From JAIBJN01 sp963784175 (lineage in GTDB: Bacteria; Actinomycetota; Thermoleophilia; Gaiellales; Gaiellaceae), in assembly GCA_963784175.1 (NCBI GenBank), contig CAWAQJ010000014.1, forward strand, positions 558,001 through 622,000: 64,000 nucleotides of DNA, written 5' to 3'. Position numbers and translations under genes: made by a program. Below the pieces are notes generated by a model. That model was not told the DNA's origin and ran no database searches. It was given only the letters and a program-made list of their open reading frames with translations. Of this stretch, positions 23,579 through 31,690 are shown in pieces (position 1 is the first letter of the stretch; each line of letters opens with the position of its first letter).

Positions 23579-25684
23579 TTACGGCCGGTTGATGCGCCAC
23601 GTGCGCACGGCCGGCGTCGCGTCGATGTTCCCGGACGGGTCGATCGCACGGACGCGGAACGTATGCAGGCCGAAGGCGAGGCTTCGGTACGTCCGCGGCG
23701 ACGTGCATCTCGTCCACGGCCCGGCCATGTGCTTGCACTCGAACTTCGACCCGGCCTGCGAGGACGTGAACCTGAACGTCGCAATGCGAGCGGTCGTCGG
23801 GTTGCGCGGCCCGGCCGTGATCGTCGTGTTCGGCTTCGAGTCGTCGGGGACGATGCCGAGCGCCTTCGCCGCGTTGAGGCGGCGGCCGCCCTGGATGTGC
23901 GTCGCGAGCCCGGCCGGCGTGTCGACGCCCGCAAGGATGGCGTTCTTGAGCTGGGCGACCGTCCGGGACGGGTTGTCCGCCAGGAGCAGTGCGGCAACGC
24001 CGGCGACATGCGGCGTCGCCATCGAGGTTCCGTCGAGGAACTGGTACCAGTTGCCGTTGTGGAGCAGGCAGTTGACCATCAGGTCGTCGATGTAGCCGCC
24101 GTCACCGACGATCCCGTCGCCGTCGACGGTGAGCCCGAGGCCGATCTGGACGCTCGCATCGCCGTCCTTGTGAGAGATGTCCTCGCCGAAGTGGAACCAG
24201 CTCCCACTCGTCGTGCCCGCCCAGCCGTGGTCGAGCACGCCGTCGAGGATGATCCAGAGCACGTCGTCAGACGAGGTCCCGGCCGCGTTGTCCGTGTCGA
24301 GCCGCATGTTGTACTCGGCGCGGCACCCGGTGCGGCCGGCGAGGCTGAATAGTGCGAGCTTCGAGATCGACGTGTTCTGGTTGAAGACGTACTGGCCGAC
24401 CGGTGAGTCGGTGATGCTGAAGGCGCCGCTCGTGCGCGTCGTGCCCGTGCGATTCCAGGGGTTCGGGTTCGGCATCCGGTTGCCCCAGCGCGCGTTGAAC
24501 TGCGCGACGGTGCCCTCGAAGTTGTCGAAGACGACGGTGGAATAGGCAGGCGCCGCGCTCAGGATGTCGACGCCGGGCGCGGCGATCTGCACCGCGGAGG
24601 TGCCGCGGTTGGAGAAGCCCGCGATCACGTCGTTGCGGTCGGTCGCGCCGACGCAGAGGATGTTCGCCGCGTTCGCCCCGCCCTCACCGGGCGGGCGGTG
24701 GAACTCACAGGGGTAGGCCTGGTCGTTGACGCCCGTGTTGCCGTCGAGGTTCCAGCCGCTGTTCCCTGCCGCGAAGACGAAGAGCGTGTTCGCACACGGG
24801 GCAGAGAGGATCGCGTCGCGCACCGTCAAGCTGGCCATGCTGCCGCCGAAGCTTCCGTTCACGATATCGGCGCCGTTCGCGCACGCGTAGTTGATGGCGT
24901 TCACGATGGCAGTGTTGGGGAGGCTGCCGTTCGCGTCCGCCGCGCGCAGGGCCATCAGCGAGACGTCCCAGTTGACCCCGGGGACGCCGCGCGCGTTGTT
25001 CCCGACCGCACCGATCGTCCCTGCGACGTGCGTGCCGTGCCCGTTGAAGTCGAGCGGCGTGTTGTCGTTCTGGATGAAGTCCCAGCCGCGCGTGTCGTCG
25101 ACAAACCCGTTGCCGTCGTTGTCGCCGCCGCCGGCGGGATCGTCGTTGGTCCAGATGTTCCCGGCCAGGTCGGGATGGCTGTAGGCGATGCCGCTGTCGA
25201 TGACAGCGACGATCACGTTCGCGCTCCCGCGTGTGCGCGTCCATGCTGCCGGCGCGTCGATGTCCTTGTCGTTCGCCTGCGAGAGGCCCCAGGTGAGGTC
25301 GAAGTCGGGATCGTTCGGAACCGTGCTCAGCTTGTAGATGTAGTTCGGCTCCGCGTAGAGCACGTCCGGGTCGCTCTCGAGCTCGGCGATTGCGGCCTCG
25401 ACGGAGACCCCGTCAGCCAGGCGAACGAGCGTGGCGCCCGGGAGCCCCAGGCTCTGGACGAACTGCCCCTCGGCACTAGCGAGGGTGTTGGTCCGCGCCG
25501 CGGTCGTCGTGCCCGCGCGGAAGCGGACGATGACCTCGCCCGGCACGTACTCGGAAGACCCCGCTTCGGCGCCGTGGCGCTCGAGCCCGGCGGGCGCGGG
25601 CGTGCCTGCACCCGCGCCGGATGCGCAGAAAAGGAGTATGGCCAGCGCCATGAGCGCCGGCAGCCGCAGAGCCGCATTGCCCAT
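23579..25684 (-). CDS. secreted S8 (subtilisin-family) serine peptidase
   Basis: 701 residues. Signal peptide (1-26), propeptide of the inhibitor I9 type (about 45-118, PGEVIVRFRAGTTT to VLYAEPNYIYKL), then the catalytic triad Asp163 (VIDSG), His216 (HGTHVAGT) and Ser554 (GTSMATPHVAG). Asn308 (AAGNSG) is the oxyanion residue. A 160-residue insertion (about 383-545) with a jelly-roll-like beta pattern sits between the Asn and Ser segments. The last 90 residues resemble a C-terminal Ig-like module (FRFTSSQAGSKFECK, FRVRAIDPSGNID). Exported protease, probably self-processed. A lipoprotein gene follows and fabF precedes. Confidence 0.9.
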   Translation of the reverse strand: MGNAALRLPALMALAILLFCASGAGAGTPAPAGLERHGAEAGSSEYVPGEVIVRFRAGTTTAARTNTLASAEGQFVQSLGLPGATLVRLADGVSVEAAIAELESDPDVLYAEPNYIYKLSTVPNDPDFDLTWGLSQANDKDIDAPAAWTRTRGSANVIVAVIDSGIAYSHPDLAGNIWTNDDPAGGGDNDGNGFVDDTRGWDFIQNDNTPLDFNGHGTHVAGTIGAVGNNARGVPGVNWDVSLMALRAADANGSLPNTAIVNAINYACANGADIVNGSFGGSMASLTVRDAILSAPCANTLFVFAAGNSGWNLDGNTGVNDQAYPCEFHRPPGEGGANAANILCVGATDRNDVIAGFSNRGTSAVQIAAPGVDILSAAPAYSTVVFDNFEGTVAQFNARWGNRMPNPNPWNRTGTTRTSGAFSITDSPVGQYVFNQNTSISKLALFSLAGRTGCRAEYNMRLDTDNAAGTSSDDVLWIILDGVLDHGWAGTTSGSWFHFGEDISHKDGDASVQIGLGLTVDGDGIVGDGGYIDDLMVNCLLHNGNWYQFLDGTSMATPHVAGVAALLLADNPSRTVAQLKNAILAGVDTPAGLATHIQGGRRLNAAKALGIVPDDSKPNTTITAGPRNPTTARIATFRFTSSQAGSKFECKHMAGPWTRCTSPRTYRSLAFGLHTFRVRAIDPSGNIDATPAVRTWRINRP

Positions 25685-25733
25685 TTCGGACGAGGGATGA
25701 TGCACTACTGGAAAGGAAAAGAAAAGACCCGCG

Positions 25734-26972
25734 TCAGTCGTCGACGCGGCCGATGAGGACGCAGCCGTTGTGGCCGCCGAGCCCCATCGCGTTCGAAAGA
25801 GCCACCCGCACGTGGGCCTCGCGAGCCTCGTTCGGGACGTAGTCGAGGTCGCAGTCGGGATCAGGCTCCTCGTAGTTGATCGTCGGCGGGAGCACGCCCT
25901 CGTGAATGGCGAGCACGCACGCCATGGCCTCGATCGCCCCAGCCGCACCGAACATATGGCCGAGCATCGACTTCGTCGACGAGACGGCCAGCTCGTACGC
26001 GTGGTCGCCGAAGACCTCCTTGATCGCCTGCGTCTCGGCGAGGTCGCCGAGCGGCGTCCCGGTGCCGTGGGCGTTGATGTAGTCGACCTGATTCGGATGG
26101 ACGCCGGCGCGGTCGAGCGCCGCCCGCATCATCGAGACGACGCCGCCCGACTCCGGGTCGGGCTGAAGCATGTGGTGCGCGTCGTTCGAGGCCCCGTAGC
26201 CGAGGACTTCCGCGTACACGCGCGCGCCGCGTGCCCTCGCGGCCTCGAGCTCCTCGAGCACGAAGACCGCCGCGCCCTCCGCCATGACGAAGCCCTCCCG
26301 ACGTGCGTCGAACGGGCGGGCCGCCTTGGCCGCGTCCCCGTCACCTGCGGCGAGCCCTCGCATGGAGCAGAACCCGGCGAGGATCAACGGATGGATGCAG
26401 CTTTCGGTGCCGCCTGCGATGACGGCGTCGGCGTCGCCGCGGCGGACGAGCTCGGCCGCCTCCCCCAGCGCGTGCGAGCCGGTGGCACAGGCAGAGACGA
26501 CCGCGTAGTTGGGGCCGCGGAAGCCGAGCTCGATCGCCAGCTGCCCGCTCGCCGAGTCGACGAGGACGTTGGCGAGAAAGGTCGGGGAGACGCGGTCGGG
26601 CCCGCGCTCGCGCAGGACGTCGTGCTGGCGCATGAGCTCGTTGAAGCCGCCGATGCAGTTGCCGACGATCACGCCCAGGCGCTCGGGCTCGTAGCGGTGG
26701 CCGTTCATGTCCGCGTCGGCCAGGGCCTCCTTGGCGGCCGTGAGGGCGAAGAGGACGTTGCGGTCGAACTTGCGCATCTCCTTCGGGGCCGTGGCGCCCG
26801 TCGGGTCGTAGTCCTTCACCTCGCCGGCGATCTTCACCGGGAAGTCGCTCGGATCGAACGCCTGGATCTCGGCGATCCCGCTCCGGCCCCCCGTCAGGCC
26901 CGCCCAGGTGGTCGGGAGGTCGTTGCCGAGCGGCGTGACCGCGCCCAGACCCGTGATCGCTACGCGTCTCAT
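25734..26972 (-). CDS. fabF: beta-ketoacyl-ACP synthase II
   Basis: 412 residues, the normal length for FabF. The catalytic Cys lies in VSACATGSHA, the two His in INAHGTGTPLGD and SMLGHMFGAAGA, and the C-terminal GGHNG loop is present. It condenses malonyl-ACP with acyl-ACP in fatty-acid elongation, or could serve a polyketide-like pathway; the absence of acpP, fabD or fabG next to it leaves this open. It is divergent from the DNA ligase gene (59 nt between starts) and followed by the subtilase on the same strand. Confidence 0.9.
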   Translation of the reverse strand: MRRVAITGLGAVTPLGNDLPTTWAGLTGGRSGIAEIQAFDPSDFPVKIAGEVKDYDPTGATAPKEMRKFDRNVLFALTAAKEALADADMNGHRYEPERLGVIVGNCIGGFNELMRQHDVLRERGPDRVSPTFLANVLVDSASGQLAIELGFRGPNYAVVSACATGSHALGEAAELVRRGDADAVIAGGTESCIHPLILAGFCSMRGLAAGDGDAAKAARPFDARREGFVMAEGAAVFVLEELEAARARGARVYAEVLGYGASNDAHHMLQPDPESGGVVSMMRAALDRAGVHPNQVDYINAHGTGTPLGDLAETQAIKEVFGDHAYELAVSSTKSMLGHMFGAAGAIEAMACVLAIHEGVLPPTINYEEPDPDCDLDYVPNEAREAHVRVALSNAMGLGGHNGCVLIGRVDD

Positions 26973-27031
26973 TGGCCCGTTAGACGCGCCGGGTGCGCAA
27001 CCGGTTTCGTCTGGCTGGCAGAATCGGCCTC

Positions 27032-28063
27032 GTGGCCGAAACGAAGACCGAGCCGGTCCCGCCCAAGAGCCTGCCGTACCCGCCGATGGAGGCGCAGCTC
27101 GTCGACGAGCTTCCGGAGGGCGACGGCTGGCAGTACGAGCCGAAATGGGACGGTTTCCGCGGGATCCTCGAGAACCTCGACGGCGAGGTGCACCTCTGGA
27201 GCCGCAACGGCCGCCCGCTTCTCCGCTACTTCCCCGAGCTCGTCGAGCTCGGCGACCGGCTGCCGAAGCGCTCGGCGCTCGACGGCGAGATCGTGATCGA
27301 GCGCGAGGGCGCCCTCGACTTCGACGCGCTCCAGATGCGGCTCCACCCGGCCGAGAGCCGCGTCCGCAAGCTCTCGGCCGAGATCCCGGCCGGGTTCGTC
27401 GTCTTCGACGTCCTGCTCTGGGACGGCAAGGACCTGCACGGGAAGCCGATCGAGGAACGGCAGAAGACGGTGCAGAAGCTGCCGTTCGACATCTCGCCCG
27501 TCACGCACGACCGAGCCGAGGCCCAGAAATGGCTCGACCGGCTCGAGGTGGCGGGCTTCGACGGCGTCATCGCCAAGCGCCTCGGGCTGCCCTACATGCC
27601 CGGGTCGCGGGAGGCCGTCCTGAAGGTGAAGGGCGAGAGGACCGCGGACTGCGTCGTCGTCGGCGTGACCTGGAGCGAGAAGGGCACCGGCATCGCCAGC
27701 CTCGCACTCGGCCTGTGGATCGACGGCAAGCTCGTTCCCGTCGGCTCGGCGCCGGCGAGCGGCAAGAAGCGCGCGGAGATCCTCGAGCGGGTCGAGCCGC
27801 TCCTCGGCCCGAACCCCGAGCGCAAGCCGCGCGGCGCGCCCAGCCGGTGGAAGCGCGGTGTCGACCTCGAATGGAGCTCCGTGCCGCCCGAGCTCGTGGT
27901 CGAGGTGCGCTACGACAAGTGGCAGAAGGGCCGCTTTCGCCACAACGCGAGATTCCTCCGCTTCCGGCCGGACAAGGATCCCGACCAGTGCACGGTCGAC
28001 CAGGTCCGCCCGCGGCCGCGCAAGGGCGACCCGACCGTCGCCGGTCTGCTCGGCCGCAAGTAG
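27032..28063 (+). CDS. ATP-dependent DNA ligase (LigC-like)
   Basis: 343 residues from GTG 27032. Nucleotidyltransferase motif I is EPKWDGFRG with Lys38 as the AMP-accepting residue; motif III is FVVFDVLLWDGKDL, motif IV is FDGVIAKRLGLPYMPG, motif V is LKVKG, and an OB-fold domain ends with VEVRYDKWQKGRFRH. It lacks LigD polymerase and phosphoesterase domains and matches the small LigC-type ligases of actinobacteria that serve base-excision repair or backup end joining. A GTG at 26993 would add 13 residues without family support. Confidence 0.88.
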   Translation: MAETKTEPVPPKSLPYPPMEAQLVDELPEGDGWQYEPKWDGFRGILENLDGEVHLWSRNGRPLLRYFPELVELGDRLPKRSALDGEIVIEREGALDFDALQMRLHPAESRVRKLSAEIPAGFVVFDVLLWDGKDLHGKPIEERQKTVQKLPFDISPVTHDRAEAQKWLDRLEVAGFDGVIAKRLGLPYMPGSREAVLKVKGERTADCVVVGVTWSEKGTGIASLALGLWIDGKLVPVGSAPASGKKRAEILERVEPLLGPNPERKPRGAPSRWKRGVDLEWSSVPPELVVEVRYDKWQKGRFRHNARFLRFRPDKDPDQCTVDQVRPRPRKGDPTVAGLLGRK

Positions 28064-28224
28064 ACAAACGACCTATCCTCGAATCACCCGTTAAGGGGAA
28101 GGAATGGCCCAGCCCGCGAGGGGATGATGCGTGTGCCGGCTCCCCTCACATAACCCCGGCGTCTGGCGAATGCCCGTTTCGGCTGTGCGGCTCCCTACCC
28201 CACCGAAGCGGGCTTCGTCCTTTG

Positions 28225-28252
28225 TTGGGGGCGGGAAGCACCTTGGTACCAT
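28225..28252 (+). promoter_or_regulatory. possible tRNA promoter
   Basis: TTGGGG (28225-28230), 16 nt, TACCAT (28247-28252) lies 10 nt before the first tRNA-Ser. The rest of the 199-nt gap after the ligase gene contains a small CGAAGC / GCTTCG hairpin (28204-28217) and no gene. Weak match, position is the main support. Confidence 0.35.
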
Positions 28253-28262
28253 TGCCCGGCAC

Positions 28263-28353
28263 GGAGAAGTGGCCGAGTGGCTGAAGGCGGCGCCCTGCTA
28301 AGGCGTTAGGGGGGTGAATACCTCCCTCGAGGGTTCGAATCCCTCCTTCTCCG
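28263..28353 (+). tRNA. tRNA-Ser (anticodon GCU)
   Basis: 91 nt. The acceptor stem GGAGAAG pairs with CTTCTCC, with discriminator G. The D-arm contains GGCCGAGTGGCTGAAGGC, the anticodon loop reads CT-GCT-AA (28297-28299), there is a long class II variable arm, and the T-arm has GGTTCGAATCC. No encoded CCA. Decodes AGC/AGU. Confidence 0.95.
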
Positions 28354-28380
28354 CTCCGTAGCGCCCGCGCGCGAACCCGT

Positions 28381-28469
28381 GGAGGGGTGGCAGAGCGGAC
28401 GAATGCGGCGGTCTCGAAAACCGTTATCCGTCGTTAGGCGGATCGAGGGTTCGAATCCCTCCCCCTCCG
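28381..28469 (+). tRNA. tRNA-Ser (anticodon CGA)
   Basis: 89 nt. The acceptor stem GGAGGGG pairs with CCCCTCC, with discriminator G. The anticodon loop is CT-CGA-AA (28415-28417), with a class II long variable arm and a GGTTCGAATCC T-arm. It lies 27 nt after the tRNA-Ser(GCU), probably in one transcript. Decodes UCG. Confidence 0.95.
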
Positions 28470-28546
28470 TACTCCGCCCAGAAACCTTCTGCTCTTGCGG
28501 GTTTCTCGGCACCCCGCGTTGATGTCGGCTCGCTGTTTGCTTGGCC

Positions 28547-29380
28547 CTACGCCAGCTCCGCCTGCGTTGCCACGTCGACTCCCCAGAACGACGAATGGCG
28601 GAAGGACAGTTCGAGGGCGTCGCCGCGACGGTGCGCCTCGCGTAGTAACTCGACGATGAGCCGCTCGTCGTCGGTCATCGGCTCGTACATGGGCACATGG
28701 AGCGTGACGTCCGACTCGAACCGCGCGAAGAAGAAGTGAATCGTGTTCATGCGCGTGATCCCGACGGCGAGCGGAATCTGCGGGCCGCCGAGCGGCTCGT
28801 CGGCGACGAGCCGGCGCTCCCACGCGTAGAGCGCCCGCGTCGGGTCGATCGGCACCATGTCGCTGTCGCCCGGCGGGTCCTGGCCAGGGTCCTTGCGATC
28901 GACGACCGCCCAGAGCTCGAAATGCAGCGTCGGGTCATCCGGAGCGGCCGAGACCTGGGCGATCGGCTCGCCGGCGCCGACGAAGTCACCCTCACCGAAC
29001 AGGACCCCTGTGATGTGGTTGTAGTTGGTGACGAAGCCAAGCCCCCGAGGGTGATGGTCGATGCTCACGTTGGCCGTGTCGCCGCCCGGTTGCACCTCGA
29101 CCTTCACGATGCGCCCGCTGTAGGCGGCGTAGACGCAGTTCCCTGCTTCGGAGGCGAGGTCGACGGCCTGGTGCAGGCGGTTGAAGAAAGGGACGTCTCG
29201 GCCCGTTGGATTCCCAGGATCGTCGGCGAGGATGATCTGGGTCGTGTTGCACTCCGGCGGGTCGGCGAGCGGTCTGCGCCGGAGCGAGTCGAAACGTCCG
29301 TTCTCGAGGCGCGGCTGGAGCGGCTGCTCCAGCGGCGGGCTGAACAACCAGGACTGGTGGGTGATCGGAACGAGCGGCAT
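28547..29380 (-). CDS. M23 (LytM-like) peptidase-domain protein
   Basis: 277 residues without signal peptide. The M23 metal motif is recognisable: His70 and Asp74 in LHQAVDLA, His122 in NYNHI, and His153 in TLHFEL. Fold residues such as YAAYSGRIVKVEVQPGG and GEGDFVGAGEPIAQV fit the peptidase beta sheet. In exported members this fold cuts peptidoglycan cross-links; lack of a signal peptide makes an intracellular or non-peptidoglycan role possible. The last 100 residues form an unrelated region of unknown function. Confidence 0.75.
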   Translation of the reverse strand: MPLVPITHQSWLFSPPLEQPLQPRLENGRFDSLRRRPLADPPECNTTQIILADDPGNPTGRDVPFFNRLHQAVDLASEAGNCVYAAYSGRIVKVEVQPGGDTANVSIDHHPRGLGFVTNYNHITGVLFGEGDFVGAGEPIAQVSAAPDDPTLHFELWAVVDRKDPGQDPPGDSDMVPIDPTRALYAWERRLVADEPLGGPQIPLAVGITRMNTIHFFFARFESDVTLHVPMYEPMTDDERLIVELLREAHRRGDALELSFRHSSFWGVDVATQAELA

Positions 29381-29519
29381 GGTCTCCTCCCGCGGTGAGG
29401 GCTACGGCGACGTCCGAAGGGAGTGCGCCTTCGATGGCGAATCCGACATCAGTACAGACGCGAAGGCGGCGTGAGCTCCTTCACGACGCGGCTTGTGACG
29501 TTTCGAGAGGGAGGCAAGG

Positions 29520-29927
29520 ATGAACTCCAGAAGCATGGCAGGTTGGATCGGCTTCGCCGGGATCATGCTGGTGATCGTCGGCGCAATCGACTTCTTTCAA
29601 GGTGTAATCGCTCTCGCCGAGGACGAGTACTTCGTCCCCACTGCGTCCGGCTTCCTGGTCGTCGACCTGACGGCGTGGGGCTGGATCATGTTGCTCTGGG
29701 GCGTGCTGCTCGTTCTCGCGGGCCTCGGGCTGGTCAGCGGCCAGGGGTGGGCACGCTGGTTCGCGATTGTGGTCGTGTCCGTGAACGTCATCGCCCAGCT
29801 CGGCTTCCTCGGCAACAGTCAGTATCCGGTCTGGTCACTGACCGTGATCGCCTTGAGCATCACCGTGCTCTACGCCCTGACCGCGCGTTGGAGCGAGAGC
29901 ACGGCCGAGATCAGCGCTCCCCGCTAG
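29520..29927 (+). CDS. DUF7144-type four-helix membrane protein
   Basis: 135 residues, four transmembrane helices. The start AGWIGFAGIMLVIVGAIDFFQGVIAL and the motif WGWIMLLWGVLLVLAGLGLVSGQGWARWFAIVVVSVN are characteristic of the DUF7144/DUF1648-like small membrane family common in actinobacteria. Function unknown. The ATG is preceded by GAGGCAAGG as ribosome site. A strong hairpin follows the stop. Confidence 0.8.
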   Translation: MNSRSMAGWIGFAGIMLVIVGAIDFFQGVIALAEDEYFVPTASGFLVVDLTAWGWIMLLWGVLLVLAGLGLVSGQGWARWFAIVVVSVNVIAQLGFLGNSQYPVWSLTVIALSITVLYALTARWSESTAEISAPR

Positions 29928-29943
29928 CGGGTCTCCTGGGATC

Positions 29944-29976
29944 GAGGCCGTCGCGCGACATCTGCGCGACGGCCTC
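29944..29976. terminator. strong hairpin between convergent genes
   Basis: Perfect 13-bp stem GAGGCCGTCGCGC / GCGCGACGGCCTC with a 7-nt loop, between the DUF7144 gene and the convergent methyltransferase gene. No U-tract on either side, so it may act together with Rho or as a barrier for both directions. Confidence 0.6.
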
Positions 29977-29996
29977 TCCCCATCAGCGAGGTCGCG

Positions 29997-30737
29997 TCAC
30001 GCCGGAAGACGCCGGGCGGTCCACGTCGCACGCAGCGTCGAGGCGTCCGCCGGCCGGTGCGTGTACTCCTCGCCGACCGCCGTTACCGCGAAACCCGCGT
30101 CCTCGAGGGCCGCACGGACATCGGCATCCGCGTGGAAGTACTGCCGGTGCCGCTCGCGAAAGGGCCGGCCGTCGTCGGGCCGGGTCAGATCGATGCTGGT
30201 GTCGCACGTGCGGGCGCCGGGATCGACGACGCTGCTGATCACGAACTCGTTCCCGGCCGATTCCCCCGAGACGACGGGGTTCGTGATGGTGAACTCCATC
30301 ATCCCGTCGGTGTGGAGGTCGAAGACGAGCCATCCGGCAGGCCGAAGCCGGTGGGCCACCTCGGCGATCGTCGATCGCAACTCGTCCGGAGCGAGGTAGT
30401 TGAGACCGTCGAACGTGCAGACCACCGCGTCGAAGACACCTTCTACCGACAGGTCGGGGAGCGTCATCCGGCGCAACGCCGTTTCGGGGCCGAGGCGCTC
30501 ACGAGCGATTGCCAGCATCGCGTCGGAGGCGTCGACGCCGACGACCCGGTAGCCCCGTGCGATCAGCTCGTCCGCGAGGAGCCCGGTGCCGCAGCAGAGA
30601 TCGAGCACGGTCCGTACGCCCTCCGGATCGGCACTCCAGAGCTCATCGAGGAACGAAGCCCACAGGCCATGGCAGGGGTCGATGACGATCTCGTCGTAGA
30701 GCCCTGCCAGCCGCGAGTACGCCTCGACCTGTCTCAC
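29997..30737 (-). CDS. class I SAM-dependent methyltransferase
   Basis: 246 residues. The SAM-binding motif I is VLDLCCGTGLLADELIARG (about 43-61), followed by VVGVDASDAML (motif II) and FDAVVCTFDGLNYL. The second half has the beta-rich insertion FTITNPVVSGESAGNEF to FRERHRQYFHADAD seen in the methyltransferase-25 group, then EDAGFAV. The substrate is unknown. It ends a minus-strand run that begins with the DUF6325 and SHOCT genes, separated from the latter by 21 nt. Confidence 0.85.
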   Translation of the reverse strand: MRQVEAYSRLAGLYDEIVIDPCHGLWASFLDELWSADPEGVRTVLDLCCGTGLLADELIARGYRVVGVDASDAMLAIARERLGPETALRRMTLPDLSVEGVFDAVVCTFDGLNYLAPDELRSTIAEVAHRLRPAGWLVFDLHTDGMMEFTITNPVVSGESAGNEFVISSVVDPGARTCDTSIDLTRPDDGRPFRERHRQYFHADADVRAALEDAGFAVTAVGEEYTHRPADASTLRATWTARRLPA

Positions 30738-30758
30738 AGGTCCCGGGTGCGGTCCGGG

Positions 30759-31026
30759 TCAGATTCCGAGGATCTTGGCCTTGGCGGCCGCGAACTCCTC
30801 GTCGGTAAGCACGCCCTGGGAGTGAAGCTGCGCCAGGTTCGCGAGCTTCGCGCTGTCGTCTTCCTCCGCGGGCGCGGCCGCCTGCGCGGGGCGGCGCCTG
30901 CTCCTGGTATTGCTGCGCGTCCTGCTCGGCATACTTGGCGTTCTGACGACGTGCCACGCGCCCGGACACGGCGGTGGCGGTTCCCGCGACGACGGCGGTT
31001 CGGGTTGCCATACGGAGAAGTCCCAT
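30759..31026 (-). pseudogene. SHOCT-domain protein with a frameshift
   Basis: The first 45 residues (MGLLRMATRTAVVAGTATAV start, then an RRQNAKYAEQDAQQYQEQAPP linker) lie in one frame and the C-terminal SHOCT motif (KLANLAQLHSQGVLTDEEFA, then KAKILGI) in another. The break falls at the G run 30888-30891: dropping one base joins the frames into an APPAQAAAP linker, giving an 88-residue protein. This is either a one-base assembly error or a real frameshift. SHOCT motifs bind membranes or oligomers in short proteins; function unknown. The ribosome site is GAGAGGAAA. Confidence 0.6.
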
Positions 31027-31057
31027 GTCGTTTCCTCTCGATCTCGAAGGGGTGGGG

Positions 31058-31468
31058 TTAGCTTGCCTCGAACGCTTCCACGACGTCGACCGGGATCCGG
31101 ATCGAGTCGATCAACACGGCGTCCGCAGCCTGGAGGGCGTCGACCACTTTGCCGACCCAGAGGTTCTCGAACGCGATCAGGAGGGCCGAGCTGTTGGACG
31201 GGAGGTCGTCGCTGACCTCCTCGGCATCCTCGGGCCCCAACGCGCCCGCCTGAGCGACATCGATGGCGACGAAGGCTGCGCCCTCCTCGTCGATGTCCTC
31301 CGCCTCGAGCGTCGTCACGACTCCGTCTGCGTCCTTCATCACGAAGAGAAGGTCGAGCACTCGGATCGTGCCGTTCTCTACGAGCTCCATGATCGCCGGG
31401 GCGATCCGTCCGCTGAACTTGTTGCCCGGAAAGCCGATGATGTATACGTCGACGGGGCCTACTGCCAT
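31058..31468 (-). CDS. DUF6325 family protein
   Basis: 136 residues with the family pattern GPVDVYIIGFPGNKFSGRIAP, NGTIRVLDLLFVMKDADG and SSALLIAFENLWVGKVVDAL. These are small soluble alpha/beta proteins with Ser/Asp-rich turns, often next to SHOCT genes in actinobacteria, as here (31 nt gap). Function unknown; they have been proposed as stress-related. ATG with AAGGAGAGA as ribosome site. Confidence 0.8.
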   Translation of the reverse strand: MAVGPVDVYIIGFPGNKFSGRIAPAIMELVENGTIRVLDLLFVMKDADGVVTTLEAEDIDEEGAAFVAIDVAQAGALGPEDAEEVSDDLPSNSSALLIAFENLWVGKVVDALQAADAVLIDSIRIPVDVVEAFEAS

Positions 31469-31690
31469 GATCTCTCCTTGTCCGGGGGGACGGCGCTCCC
31501 AGCTGAGGACGTGCGCGAAGCGGATCCGAGGCCTTTGAGCGCGCCTTCTCGTTCCGAGCGCGAGTATACGCCGCCGCCGCCGCTCGCCCGCAGGGTGACA
31601 TCTCGATCCGGCGCTGACCTCGCCGAGGCTGCACGCAGCAGCTCGTGAGCTTCCTCACGGGCGTTCCGGGACTTAGCATGCTCCCGGGAG

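Noticed and set aside
28263..28469. Possible selenocysteine tRNA among the two class II tRNAs
   Set aside because: Both have a long variable arm but the anticodons are GCU and CGA and the acceptor stems are 7 bp; these are ordinary tRNA-Ser. No selC was seen in the window.
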